A stretch of 64,000 nt of DNA. Source: Oscarella lobularis (lineage: Eukaryota; Porifera; Homoscleromorpha; Homosclerophorida; Oscarellidae). Both the position numbers and the translations under genes were made by a program. Shown here one piece after another: positions 49,920 through 60,075 of this stretch. Positions within the stretch are counted from its first letter, which is position 1, and the number at the start of each line of letters is the position of its first letter. The DNA is taken from assembly GCF_947507565.1 (NCBI RefSeq), contig NC_089186.1, positions 1,674,001 to 1,738,000 of the forward strand, written 5' to 3'. The notes under the pieces were generated by a model that was given only the letters and a program-made list of their open reading frames with translations, did no database searches and was not told the DNA's origin.

Positions 49920-50804
49920 ATGTCGACGAATTTCTTGACTCCACGAGCCAACATCGACGTCGGCGACGCCGTGATTGTCTACCAGAGCCGAACGAGCGTC
50001 CAGGCAATCAAAATCGAGCGCGGACAGCACGTGCAAACGCGCTTCGGCTACTTTCCGCACAACGACATGATCGGCCAGCCCTACGGCACGAAAATGGTCT
50101 CGCGAACGAAGAAGAAAGGCTGGATCTATCTCCTCTACCCGACGCCGGAGCTCTGGACGCAAGCCCTGCCTCATCGAACGCAAATTCTCTACACAGCCGA
50201 CATAAGTCTAATCGTGTTTATGTTGGACGTCCGTCCCGGATCTATCGTCATCGAATCCGGAACCGGAAGCGGATCGCTCTCCCATTCAATCGCTCGCACG
50301 CTAGCGCCGACCGGTCATCTTCATACATTCGAGTTCCACCCGGAGCGCTGCGAGAGCGCCAAGTTAGAATTCGAAGCGCACGGTTTTAGTCCCGAATGCA
50401 TTAGCATAGAATGTCGCGACGTTTGCCGAGACGGATTCGGCTTGGCGAACGTCGCCGACGCCGTTTTTCTCGATCTACCGCGTCCTCACGAGGCGATCGC
50501 GAGCGCGCGAGTCGCTCTGAAGACGATCGGTAGCAAAATCGCGTCGTTTAGTCCGTGCATCGAGCAGGTTCAACTCACGTGCGCAGAACTGCGCAAAAAC
50601 GGCTTTGTCGAAATTGAAACGGTCGAGTGTCTATGGCGAACGTTCGAAGTTAAGGACGTCGAGCTCGAAAAGGCGCCTATCGGTACAGAAAAGGAAGAAA
50701 CGTGTTCAATAACGACCGCGACTCCGCACACCACACAACACGGACATACAGGATATATAACTTTTGCGTCTCTTTATCCGTACGTAGTAGTAGCCCCTCC
50801 TTAG
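49920..50804 (+). CDS. TRMT61A: tRNA (adenine58-N1)-methyltransferase catalytic subunit TRMT61A
   Basis: With TRMT6 it makes m1A58 in the T-loop of tRNAs, using S-adenosylmethionine. A single uninterrupted 294-residue frame, unusual here since most neighbours have many introns. N-terminal barrel region: GDAVIVYQSRTSVQAIKIER. Hallmarks are LLYPTPELWTQALPHRTQIL, the SAM-binding loop IESGTGSGSLSHSI (residues about 110-125), GHLHTFEFHPERCE, ADAVFLDLPRPHEAI (the DxP motif) and FSPCIEQVQLTC. The C-terminal GHTGYITFASLYP matches the family end. Intron loss or retrotransposed origin is possible; the coding is intact. Confidence 0.95.
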   Translation: MSTNFLTPRANIDVGDAVIVYQSRTSVQAIKIERGQHVQTRFGYFPHNDMIGQPYGTKMVSRTKKKGWIYLLYPTPELWTQALPHRTQILYTADISLIVFMLDVRPGSIVIESGTGSGSLSHSIARTLAPTGHLHTFEFHPERCESAKLEFEAHGFSPECISIECRDVCRDGFGLANVADAVFLDLPRPHEAIASARVALKTIGSKIASFSPCIEQVQLTCAELRKNGFVEIETVECLWRTFEVKDVELEKAPIGTEKEETCSITTATPHTTQHGHTGYITFASLYPYVVVAPP

Positions 50805-51079
50805 CCTCTTGAGTACCTTGCTTTTTTAATTAATATGATGATGATTGATCTATTGAATTGATTAGCTAAGGGGTTGGGCTTCTCACTACGTACTGTAGTC
50901 ATTATGCCTTTTCAATTAATTTATTAATCTTCTTTCTTGCAACTACATATCGTCACCGTACTATACGTTTATACCTCACTTCGAACAAATGTAAAAAAAG
51001 TAGAGATAGCAGACCAGAAAAAGAGCCGACAAATGTACAATAATACCCCACACCCAGCTACACTAAACCACTACTATAA

Positions 51080-53810
51080 TCAATGCAATCCAACAAAAGC
51101 CTCGAGTCTACGCGGCACGACGCCCTTATAGTCGATATGATGCCTCATAACGCACTGGGCGGCGAGCGTGCTCAACGTCAACCGCGCCACGCCGCCCGCC
51201 TGCAACTCCATCACAATCGCGTCCGCCTCCTTGCCGCCGCTCTCGCGTGCGTACTCCAACGCCGTCTTCCCCTCGGCGTCGCGCACGTGCATATAGACGC
51301 CCGAGTCGACGAGCGCTCGACACAGAACGAGACTCGTCTCGCACGTCGGCTTTCGACAGGCGACGTGAAGCGCCGTCTGTCGACGCGCATTCAAGACGTT
51401 CGCCGGCATCCCGATGCGCGTTAGATACGTCGTCGTATTCACGGAGGGAAATCGGTGCGGCGGATAGGGGCCGGATTCCGTCGTTTTCGGGTCGCATGAC
51501 AGGTGTAGAGCCGTTTCGCTTTCCTGTCCGACGAGACGGAGTTTCGCTTCGAGTTTGAGCATTCGTCCGATGAGATGACGACGCGACGGGCAGTCTTCGT
51601 CGTAGGCGTTCGGTCCGTCGACGGCGGGCGTCATGTCGAGCCAGACGCCGAGGAAGGAGAGACAGAGGCGGCGCATGTGAGCGAAGTCGATTCGCGAGTC
51701 GAGGCACTGTTCGACGTCGTCGAGCGCCCAGGCGAGAAAGGGAGCGATGTCCGGTTTGAAGCTGTCGTAGACCATGTCAGAGAGGAGTTCGGCTTGGCTA
51801 ATCACTTCGCTGACTGTGTCTAGAAGCACAGGAGAAGGCTATGTCAATAAAGGGAGACTAAGGACAGGAGGCATATGTGGACTACTACGTCAATAAAGGG
51901 AGACTAAGTTCTATATAAGAGATCCTTACCGAAGTTTGAGTAGGGAACTGTTGTGGAGTGGTGCTGGAGTTCTAGTGAGCGAAGCAGAAGAGCAAAGCTC
52001 GGTTCGTAATCGTGCTGATCGCAGTATACAGCAGCTCGGAATCTAGGAGAAAAAAACGGAGGTAATACCACTGGTATTTCAATTAGTTATAGGGGAGACC
52101 GACGCCTATCAAGTAGTACATCCCCTTACCAAGACACTAACCTAACTCAATGTACTCGTCCTTATTTCTTACCTGACAAAGTGCGACGTAAAGGGGTGTT
52201 TCGCTCCGATAACTCGCTCCCTCACTACCAAAGCCAGCAGCGCCATTTTCTTATGATCGGCGGCGAGCATGATCATCTCATCCATGTTGCTCGGCATCGA
52301 GACTCCCATATAAGACGGATGATCGGGATACTCCGGCACGGGAACGCCGTGTTGAATGCGAAGCGCTAGCGCGTCTTTCCAACACTGCAACGCCGTGTTG
52401 TAGTCGTCCTGATTGTCGATCAGCGTCGCGCCGAACAACTCCAACCCGTCGATGTGATCCCGTACGTCGCAGCCGGGAAGCGCGACGAGATAGTCGAATA
52501 TTTTCCGATGGCCGTAGATGGCCGCCATGAGAATCTCGCTCAGGCCGCTGATGTCGTGACCGCGTTTCGCGTTGTGTTTTACGAGATATTCGACGACGTT
52601 GAGATGGCCCATGGCGCAGGCGACGAGCAGCGGCGATTGCCCGTCGATGTTGCATATATCGATATTGGCACCGGCTTCAAGCAAGTGTTCAATCACCTAT
52701 GATGATTAATTAAATATAGGGAGTTATGAGTCAGTGTACGGAAGATAGTCAGCTGCTAATGCGGAAGCACAGTCCCCACGGGCTTCCTCTCTTCCTAATG
52801 ACGTCACTACACGTGTACTGTACTGAACTCTTTGAATAAGAAAGTGAAATGGACTGAAGGGCTTCTCCGGGCAAAGTGACAGTGTTCTATAGGGCAACTG
52901 CCTCCCGAGGATTGGTTGTTCCTGTATCTATCTATGGCACCCTTATTGACGCCCTCTTTCTATTGGGTCTAATTTCTCAGAGAAAATCCGCGCTGATTCT
53001 ATTGGTTCCCGCTCAAAGCACCCATTTATATAAAGTCTCCTGTCAATGTGAAAGGCCCGTTCGCATTCTCTCATTGGCTCCCGCGCAAAACGATCTGATT
53101 CCCAATTGGTTCCCTTCAATATTATATGGGCTCCCATCTATCTTCCTATTGGCTCCCGCTACTTTCATTCACGGGGACCCATTTCATTCATTCCTTTTCC
53201 CTAATCGTCTCACCTTGATGTGCCCGTAGAACGCGGCTCCTCGAATGGGCGTCGAACTCGTCGCCGTCGCGTGATCGACCTTCACCTTCCGATCCAACAG
53301 CAGATCGACGATTTCGACGAAACCGCCGGCGGAGGCGACCCAAAGCGGCGTCGCGCCGCGCACCTCCTTTCCCTGCCGATACGACGGGACCGTTCCCGTC
53401 GACTCGAGATCGAGCAGACTCGAATCGCGTTCGAAATGATTGAGAAGAAATCGAACGATGTCGGTCGACGTGTAACGGCACGCCGTGATGAGCGGCGAGC
53501 ACGTCGAATCGTTTAGATTGGCGCTGCACGGCTTGAGTAGGCTTCGAATGCGTTCGGGCGGCTCGACGTCGAAGACGCGTTCGAAGACGTCGAGCGCGTT
53601 GTCCTTGGCTGCTTCTGTTAGGTCCCACATTAGGGAGCCGATAGTCGTCGTCATTTCGTACAGTGAAGTCCGCTTTTTCTTTCTCGCGAGCGTTTCTTCC
53701 TTCCTTGGCAACAGGGGCCGTTCTCTCGATGCGTCGTTCGCTTGTGCGGCGGTAACGGGGACTGGAGACTGGTTTGGGCCAAGCTGATGCAAGTTAGGCG
53801 AACTGGTCAA
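51080..53810 (-). CDS. FEM1: FEM1 family CUL2 substrate receptor (ankyrin / TPR)
   Basis: FEM1 proteins are CUL2-RING ligase receptors that read C-terminal degrons. The first exon has ankyrin repeats (STCSPLITACRYTSTDIVRF, GATPLWVASAGGFVEIVDLL, SSTPIRGAAFYGHIK). After an intron of about 510 bp come GQSPLLVACAMGHLNVVEYL, the HIDGLELFGATLIDNQDDYN segment and a TPR-like part (RERVIGAKHPFTSHF, then AAVYCDQHDYEPSFALLL). The last exon (51829-51080) has RQTALHVACRKP and ends IDYKGVVPRRLEAFVGLH, the typical FEM1 C-terminus. Two starts are possible: 53810, or the internal Met of MTTTIGSLMWDLTEAAK near 53654, which aligns better with relatives. Which FEM1 subtype this is was not decided. It is convergent with TRMT61A and divergent from the GT31 gene. 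Confidence 0.9.
52900..53165. repeat. Reiterated ATTGG (CCAAT-like) motifs inside a FEM1 intron
   Basis: ATTGGYTCCCGC-type phrases occur near 53000, 53083 and 53149, with further ATTGG near 52911, 52963 and 53104. A TTTATATAAAG sequence lies among them near 53026. The intron is several times longer than most others here. Confidence 0.55.
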
Positions 53811-54064
53811 ACCTGCAGACGCTCGTTGACGTCATTGGCCTTTGTATACAACGGAACCTGGCTCGTAGCCAGTTTCTAGGTGTGGGGGAGGGGTCATTAG
53901 CATCTGGTGATATCACCGTCAAAATCCCCTCTTCTTTACCAGATCCCCTCTGCGTGTGTGCAGTAGACGTCGCGTTTGAATATTTCGCAGTTTGACGCAG
54001 TTTGTCCCATGTGACCATTTTCCCATCAAAATGACATCTGGAAGCAGACATCAGTCATTCGTTT

Positions 54065-54097
54065 GGCATGCATCTGGCATGCATGGCCGGCATGCAT
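54065..54097. repeat. Triple GGCATGCAT motif before the GT31 gene
   Basis: GGCATGCAT occurs at 54065-54073, 54076-54084 and 54089-54097, in the divergent FEM1/GT31 promoter region. A direct repeat CGTGCGCAGT follows near 54155-54175. Function unknown. Confidence 0.6.
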
Positions 54098-54195
54098 ACG
54101 ATAAATAACCAGCGTCGGGTATCTATGGTAACACGGAAAAATTCTTTTACTAGCGTGCGCAGTCGTGCGCAGTCGATTGCTACAAATCCTCTAGC

Positions 54196-55341
54196 ATGCT
54201 TCGCTGCACTCCTAAACGAGCAATTATCGGCGTGCTCGGCTTGTCGGCGACATTGTACAGCATCTACACGATGACTCGACCTCGCACGAGCCCGTCGGAA
54301 CCTCTCGCCGCGTCGCAATCCCAAGCTCGGCGCGACCGAGTCGAAATAACGTTTCGAAAACCGGAATCGATTCAGAAACGCGCAGACTCACTCGCCCAAC
54401 CTCGCCAGTGTCGCCCAATCGAAGATCCCCTGCAAAAACTACCACCGGACGTACCCCACGCGTGCGTTAGCACCGCGAGGCATTTCTCATCGGCGGGATT
54501 TTGCAAGAAAGACGACGTAGACAGCGTCGCAGTGGACCTCGTAATTTTTATCCCGTCTCCAACGAAAAACTTCCGTCAACGCCATTTCGCGCGATCGCGT
54601 TGGCTTCGCGCCTCGTTCGGCTCGAAAACGAACAATTGGAAATATTTTTTCGTCGTGGGCGTGCCTCGCGGCGGCGAGAACGCCTTCGTCGAACAGCGCG
54701 CGCTAGACGTCGAAAAGTGTCACTACGCCGACGTCCTTCAAATTCCCGTCGAAGAGAACGAGTCGAATCGAACGGCGAAACTATTCGTCGCCTTTCGCTG
54801 GCTCGTCGCGTCGACGTATCGCAATTTCAAATTCGTTTTGAAAACGAACGAGAATAGCGTCGTGCATCCGGGACACGCGATTCGATGGCTGAACGAGGAG
54901 GCGGCGAACGACGGGAGGGAGCCCTTATATGGGGGTCGATGCGATTTTGATCTTCGTCCGAACAGAGATCCCAAAAGCGCGTCGAAAATTTCGACCGATC
55001 TTTTTCCTTTTGATCGATATCCCCCTATTTGCGATGGGTCCGGGTATTTCTTATCGAAGTCTCTCTTGGAGGAGATTCTTCGCTATTCGTCGATGTATCC
55101 CGTGACGTTTTTTCGCGACGACGTCTACGTTGGGATTCGCGTGTCCGAAGTGACGTCATTCAAGGCGCGTATTATTAATACGAAACTTATTAGTGGAGAG
55201 GGAGACGAGGCCGAGTGTTCGGCTAGTCGTCGCCCGTTTATTGTAACGGGAAATGGTTTTGCAGAGCTGAGTTCTTTGTACGAGGCTCTGCTCAAAGGTG
55301 AGTGTCCCGTTCTTAATCGGAATGGGGATCCTGTACAATAA
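54196..55341 (+). CDS. GT31 (beta-1,3-galactosyltransferase-like) type II membrane enzyme
   Basis: Likely a Golgi glycosyltransferase. A single 381-residue frame with no intron. A short cytoplasmic basic start (MLRCTPKR) is followed by one hydrophobic anchor (AIIGVLGLSATLYSIYT, residues about 9-25), then a stem rich in charged residues. The catalytic part has RHFARSRWLRASFGS (the R..IR.TW-type motif), YFFVVGVP, KLFVAFRWLVASTYRNFKFV, KTNENSVV in the place of the usual KxDDD metal motif, PPICDGSGYFLSKSLLEEIL (family YPPYCSG.GYV) and FFRDDVYVGIRVSEV (family EDVYVG). The change from DDD to NEN at the metal site is unusual and may mean altered or lost activity, if my alignment is right. The exact acceptor is not predictable. 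Confidence 0.82.
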   Translation: MLRCTPKRAIIGVLGLSATLYSIYTMTRPRTSPSEPLAASQSQARRDRVEITFRKPESIQKRADSLAQPRQCRPIEDPLQKLPPDVPHACVSTARHFSSAGFCKKDDVDSVAVDLVIFIPSPTKNFRQRHFARSRWLRASFGSKTNNWKYFFVVGVPRGGENAFVEQRALDVEKCHYADVLQIPVEENESNRTAKLFVAFRWLVASTYRNFKFVLKTNENSVVHPGHAIRWLNEEAANDGREPLYGGRCDFDLRPNRDPKSASKISTDLFPFDRYPPICDGSGYFLSKSLLEEILRYSSMYPVTFFRDDVYVGIRVSEVTSFKARIINTKLISGEGDEAECSASRRPFIVTGNGFAELSSLYEALLKGECPVLNRNGDPVQ

Positions 55342-55616
55342 TTTTGACGAGAGTTTGGGGGGACTTTATGTGAGCTAGTACATTGACATAATACTGTAGT
55401 TAATTAATAAGTGAAGTATATGTACTTTGGATTGGATACGATTTCTACGTGGAAATTCCCCCACTAAGTGATACCTGTACGAACTGAGTTTCGTGACAAT
55501 GCTAACAGCTCACATCAATGACAGGCGCAGCGCAAAAGAAAAAAGCAAACAAAAAAGCTCTAGAGGTTCGTTTCCGCGGACGTTTTTCTTTCGTCTTCAC
55601 TCACTCACTCACTCAC

Positions 55617-55829
55617 TCAGCTGTATCTGTCCAGGGTCACCACCATCTGATTGTCTTCCACTATGGTCTCGCCGGTTCGCAGCAGCGTTTCGCCCAATTC
55701 CCTTGCTCTGTAAGTGTGGCCTTGCTTCATGTGGGGATTTCTTCCTTGCTCTCGCAGTCGCGCCCTCTCCGTCAGTTTGCCGTCGACGAAGTCAGACGCC
55801 TTGAAGTTGACAACAAATCGTCCTGACAT
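55617..55829 (-). CDS. Small 70-residue protein, unrecognised, paralogue 1
   Basis: Starts MSGRFVVNFKASDFVDGKLT and ends KDNQMVV-like EDNQMVVTLDRYS. It is highly charged, with no signal peptide or membrane segment. I do not recognise the family. It shares its plan with the gene at 58082-58297: SDF, GKL, LREQG(R/K)NP, MK(Q/K)GH, a repeated acidic-basic helix, and DNQMVVTL. Conservation in protein but less in DNA argues that both are real coding genes. A TATA-like CTTATAAG lies about 70 bp upstream (near 55900). Confidence 0.6.
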   Translation of the reverse strand: MSGRFVVNFKASDFVDGKLTERARLREQGRNPHMKQGHTYRARELGETLLRTGETIVEDNQMVVTLDRYS

Positions 55830-56391
55830 TGCTGGGGGACTTCAACCTCCTCTCGTTGTTTTCACTGATCGATATACATTCGAAGCCGACTCTCGACGCT
55901 TATAAGGCCGGACCAGCAGTGTGGGAGCGCCTGGGGACATTCTCGCGCTCCCTTGAACAGCTCAGCAAGGACCAATGTCGGAAAAACGTAAGCAGAAAAC
56001 GAGGGACCCCTAGACGTAGCGTGGGCCGAGGAGGGAAAAGCAGGGAACGGGGGTCACGCGCACTAGTATTTTCCGGGTATAAGCCGTGGCTGATAGAGTT
56101 TCTCGAACTGCTGTTGGTCTACGGACAGAGTACTCTCCTAAGAGACGTTTGGAACCTTGCCCTGCACCCAATGCACCGCTATAAGGAATGTATCGCGTCT
56201 CTATTACACGAAACCCACTCCTTTATGTTTCTACGAGTAGTGAAATAAAGAGAAAAGCGCTCTGGACTGTCTGTGAGAGCGGCGACCGCATTTTCGTGCG
56301 TTTGAGTCCGATTCATGAGCGATTCTCGCTCGTCGTTCAATTCGCGAGTGCGTAGCTTCGCCAGCAGTCAGAGAAACGCTACAGATTGCCC

Positions 56392-56433
56392 GCGAACGTT
56401 CGCTTAGCTGGACGATTGTCCGCGAACGTTCGC
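56392..56433. promoter_or_regulatory. Two 12-bp GCGAACGTTCGC palindromes, 30 bp apart
   Basis: Perfect palindromes at 56392-56403 and 56422-56433, each preceded by GATTGYCC. The spacing is close to three helical turns. This looks like a paired binding site for a dimeric factor. No known factor is assigned. Confidence 0.5.
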
Positions 56434-56867
56434 CAAGTAAGCCGATTGTCTATTCGAGAGCCGGCAGCCATCTTGCTCGAATTTTGCTGACCGTGCATAT
56501 ATACTGACGCACGTCACTACGACGCATACGTTCGCTTTTTTCGCGTCGAATAGCGCCCAAACGATTCTAAAATGGCTCAGATTTCATTCCATGACCTATT
56601 CCGTGCTTTTGCTAATCGTAAAACGCCGCATTCGCAACGGTTTGCGTATCCTCTTGCATAAGACAATGATGTCATACAATGATGTCATAGTCTGTTAGCT
56701 CCTCCTCCGTTCACCGTTTTTTCGCGTAAAGAAACCGAATTGCGACGAAATTTCGCTCGAAACAATAGAAGAATCGATTTTGCAGTCGATTCGCGTTGGT
56801 TTCCAATTCGAAACGACGCGCGTTTTCGTTTTGTAAAGCTGCGGCGCGATACGAGGCTCCACCTCTC

Positions 56868-56881
56868 GGGTATAAATACCC
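56868..56881. promoter_or_regulatory. Palindromic TATA-box element
   Basis: GGGTATAAATACCC is a perfect 14-bp palindrome containing TATAAA, about 440 bp from the paired palindromes. Transcription in either direction is conceivable. No gene with a clear start follows. Confidence 0.5.
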
Positions 56882-56937
56882 AGCTCGTACATCAACAATC
56901 AGAGTTCTCAGAGCTGGGATAGAAGGGAGCAGGTAAC

Positions 56938-57263
56938 TCTCCAAGGACGAAAAGTACCTGCAAGTCGCCACGTCGTTGGGATATCTTTTCAAGCCCGTCG
57001 TCGTCGAAGTTTTTGGCCGGTGGAGTCCCACGGCGGCTAGCCTCTTCCACCAGATCGCGAGGCGCCCGTCGGTCGACTTTATGAATGATCGCAACGGATT
57101 CATCAACTACTGGAGCAAGCGTCTAGCGGTCTGCCTACAAAGAGCAAACTCACGAATAATTCTTAATAAAGTAGAACTAATTATCCCCACCCATCATTCC
57201 CCTGTTCTCCCCTCCCCCTCCCCTGTAGATGTAAGGTGCTTCACCACACACCATTCCCTCTAA
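56938..57263 (+). mobile_element. Degraded retroelement-like coding fragment, family unassigned
   Basis: The frame reads KDEKYLQVATSLGYLFKPVV, VEVFGRWSPTAASLFHQIAR and then YWSKRLAVCLQRANSRII. This style (VVE.FG.W, then a basic W..RL..ALQR.NA block) resembles the C-terminal end of reverse-transcriptase polyproteins in many invertebrate retroelements. No reverse transcriptase core is present. It is a short fossil piece; the assignment rests on memory of the motif only. Confidence 0.4.
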
Positions 57264-58081
57264 ACCCCCTAGTGCCCCTGTCTGTGTGTTTATTAGAATA
57301 TGTACTGTGTAGTTGAGAGATATACCATAAATAAAACCCCAAGGTGTGACCATTATGGCCTGGTGGCTGGTCAATTTCCTCACTTGAAGTGCCTGGTGGC
57401 CCTCCTAGCAATGACGAGAGCAAGGCATTCTGGTATCTCCTCCATAGCACCGTCTTCCGCGGGGTATGATATCGGGTGTCGATTTTTTTACTTTTTAAAA
57501 AGTTCTCCAAGTCGAAAGAATGCGTTTTTTGGCCTTCTAGAGGTCAAACGACGCATTTTTGAACTTGTAGGAACCACGTGGCGAAAGGGGGCCTCACTTC
57601 TGTTTTGTGCCTTACCGTCTATATCCGTCAACGTAGCATGCCTTCATTTGCTTTTTAACATTCATTAGCGCCCGTTTGGCTAAGAAATAAGTCGAAAAAC
57701 CGCCTAAAGCGACCGGACAAAGAACAAGGCACGTGAACATAGCGTATGGAACGACGATTCCAGCCTGCAAACCGAATTCGTGCTAGTGCGAATTAAGCTT
57801 CGTGCAGATACCCTCTTCAAGGTTTAGGTAGACAAAACTAATAGGTAAATAGTGTACTACTGTATGTGTAAACCATCTTATGGTGTAATTTAGATTTTAT
57901 GCGTGAAACCCCCTCGTTTGAAGTCGACGCGGTGTACGATTGGATGACAATGCTAACAGCTCACATAGCTCACATCAACGACAGGCGCAACGCAAAGAAA
58001 AAAAAGGAGCAAACATAAAAAAGCGTCGCAGTCTCGGTTTGACCGCTGTAAAATTGTCTTTCCGCAGACGTCTTCTCTCAT
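57264..58081. other. Intergenic, nothing recognised apart from a duplicated tail
   Basis: AT-rich with no supported gene. From about 57942 (GATGACAATGCTAACAGCTC) it matches the sequence from 55494, just beyond the 3' end of the first small gene. This marks the edge of a local duplication. Confidence 0.5.
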
Positions 58082-58297
58082 TCAGTCATCTTCCAGGGTC
58101 ACCACCATTTGATTGTCTTTCGCAACTCTCTCGCCTTTTTGAAGCAGATCTTCAGCCATGTCCTTGGCCCTGAAATTGTGGCCTTTCTTCATGTAAGGAT
58201 TTTTTCCTTGTTCTCGCAGTAGGGCGTCATCATTCAGTTTGCCTTTGGAATCGAAGTCGGAGGGTTTAACGGTGATGTCAAATTTTTTTTCAGACAT
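58082..58297 (-). CDS. Small 71-residue protein, unrecognised, paralogue 2
   Basis: I chose the start MSEKKFDITVKPSDF at 58295-58297, since it aligns with the start of paralogue 1. An upstream in-frame Met at 58336 (MFPKSDANEKT) would add 13 residues. It reads on through LREQGKNPYMKKGHNF and AEDLLQKGERV to VTLEDD. Charged, probably helical and soluble. Function unknown. It has a TATA-like CTTATAAG near 58358, as does paralogue 1. Confidence 0.62.
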   Translation of the reverse strand: MSEKKFDITVKPSDFDSKGKLNDDALLREQGKNPYMKKGHNFRAKDMAEDLLQKGERVAKDNQMVVTLEDD

Positions 58298-58670
58298 CGC
58301 TGTGGTCTTCTCGTTCGCGTCGCTTTTCGGAAACATGTGGCACAGTCAAAAAGACCTCTTGCTTATAAGGCCGAACAGCGGCCGGGCGTCAGGGATTTTC
58401 CTGGCCGTCAGGGATTTTCTTGGACGATCAGCACAGCCGAAGATAGACGGTAGAAAAAACGTAAGCAAAATTAGAGGACCCCAACTCAGAGCGTGGGAGG
58501 GAGGGAGAAGCAGGGAAAGAGTCACGCGCACTATAATTTTAGAAGCAAACGAGAACTCGTTCCAAATCTGGCACTAAACGCTTTATTTGTCATTAGAGTA
58601 AGCGGCTCCCCAACAACGAGCCCGGAGAGTTTTAAAATTAGACTATTCGAACAAAAAAAGCTGTCTGTCT

Positions 58671-59987
58671 CTAATCGGATAAACAATTCCAGTTGATAGG
58701 CGTTTCTCCGCGACTCTCTAAGTACGCATTTGCCTTAGAGAAATGCTTACATCCGAAGAAACCCTTGTAAGCGGCCAAGGGAGACGGATGAGCCGCCTTG
58801 AGAACGTGATGCTTTTTCTATAAGAAATACTCACGTGAGGGTGATAGTAAATAAATCAATTAAATAGACTCGCCTTGTCGATCTTTGCCCCCTTCTTTTG
58901 GGCGTAGGCGCCCCACAGAAGAAAGACGATACCGGTATACTTTTTATTCAGTACGTCTATGACTGCGTCAGTAAAAGTCTCCCACCCCTATAAAAAATCA
59001 TACATCTATCTATATATATATGCGGGAGTTATGGTGTATCTATCATACTTTGTCTTTATGAGAATTGGGTTTGCTAGCCTGAACGGTTAGACACGCGTTT
59101 AGAAGTAGAACGCCTTTAGGAACGTAGTTGACTAACGTAGGGTCTGGGATTCTATGTACCTTGCTTTGCCCATTTTTCCAAATTACCGTGCTTAGGTGCT
59201 TTAAATGATTCGATATCAGTCTCTAATTCCTTGTATATATTCACAAGACTATTGATAATAATCAATAATTAATAAAGAATGACGTCATTAGTTAGTTTCA
59301 AAAACTTTGGTGGCGAACCTTGGAGGTGCTTGGACTCCATACGGAACACTAAAACAAAGACCTAAGGAAAGGAATTGTTCTGTATATGTTGATTTAATAT
59401 CAACGAAAGCGAACCGTGCGCTTGTTTCGGCTGATGATAGGGATCCTGGCCGAGAATCACGACTTTGACCTATAGAAGAGGCTCGTATGACGTCGCGACT
59501 TCGTGACCGGTACCTACTTCGCCGATTTTACAGTAGCGCGTCCACGAAAATACCGAATCGTCTAAAAACGCGATGAAAGAGACTCGTTCGAAGCGAACGG
59601 GCGCGCTAACCAGGCGGATAAATAGTAGTTTTGCTTCTCTCGACTTCTACGAAGCGAGAAAGCTGCAGAATAACGCGGTTTTTCGAACGTCGAGTTCAAT
59701 CGATTGTACGGGACCTTTACAAAATACTCCTTCGCGAATTCGTCCGCTAGAGCTCGCGTCCACGTCTCTCCCATTCCCGGCGGCGTTTTCTTTTGCACTA
59801 GTAAGCGTTGAGCATTCTTGCGCTTCTCTTCGACGCGCGCTTTTTGCTCGGGCGTCAGCGCGAGGCCCGTTCTCTCGCACGGGGCCTCGTCCGACGGCTT
59901 ACGTCGCTTCGCCTCCGAGACCTCGTCTTCGGACGAAGTCGAGCGCTTGGGCGAGAAAAACGACGACAATTTCGCCTGTCCTTGCAT
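58671..59987 (-). CDS. UNG: Uracil-DNA glycosylase, nuclear-type with PIP box
   Basis: Removes uracil from DNA at the start of base excision repair. The start [15 protein letters not shown] contains a PCNA-interacting motif (QAKLSSFF), as in human UNG2, so this is a replication-linked nuclear form. Then come [20 protein letters not shown] and [18 protein letters not shown]. Catalytic motifs: ILGQDPYH (water-activating Asp, near 59450), then AHG joined to LCFSVP across a short intron. [17 protein letters not shown] (the HPSP loop with the DNA-intercalation region, near 58760) and [18 protein letters not shown] give the C-terminus. Full family plan. ORC4 lies 88 bp upstream on the same strand. 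Confidence 0.95.
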
Positions 59988-60075
59988 TGCAGAAACGGCG
60001 CCAAAATACGAGTCTTAGCGCGCGCGCATACACGTAGCCTTGAGGTCTAACAAGTCTATTGATTAACATAACTAA

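Larger units (their letters stand above)
55830..56937. other. Intergenic, partly duplicated, with palindromic motifs
   Basis: The first 230 bp match the region upstream of the second small gene (58300-58540) in a diverged way. The rest holds two GCGAACGTTCGC palindromes and a palindromic TATA element, listed separately. No convincing gene. Confidence 0.5.

Noticed and set aside
51083-51823. Plus-strand frames across the FEM1 last exons
   Set aside because: Antisense shadows of a strong FEM1 coding match.
55829-56248. Plus-strand open frame of 139 residues upstream of the first small gene
   Set aside because: No family resemblance, and the duplicated region at 58.3-58.5 kb does not keep the frame.
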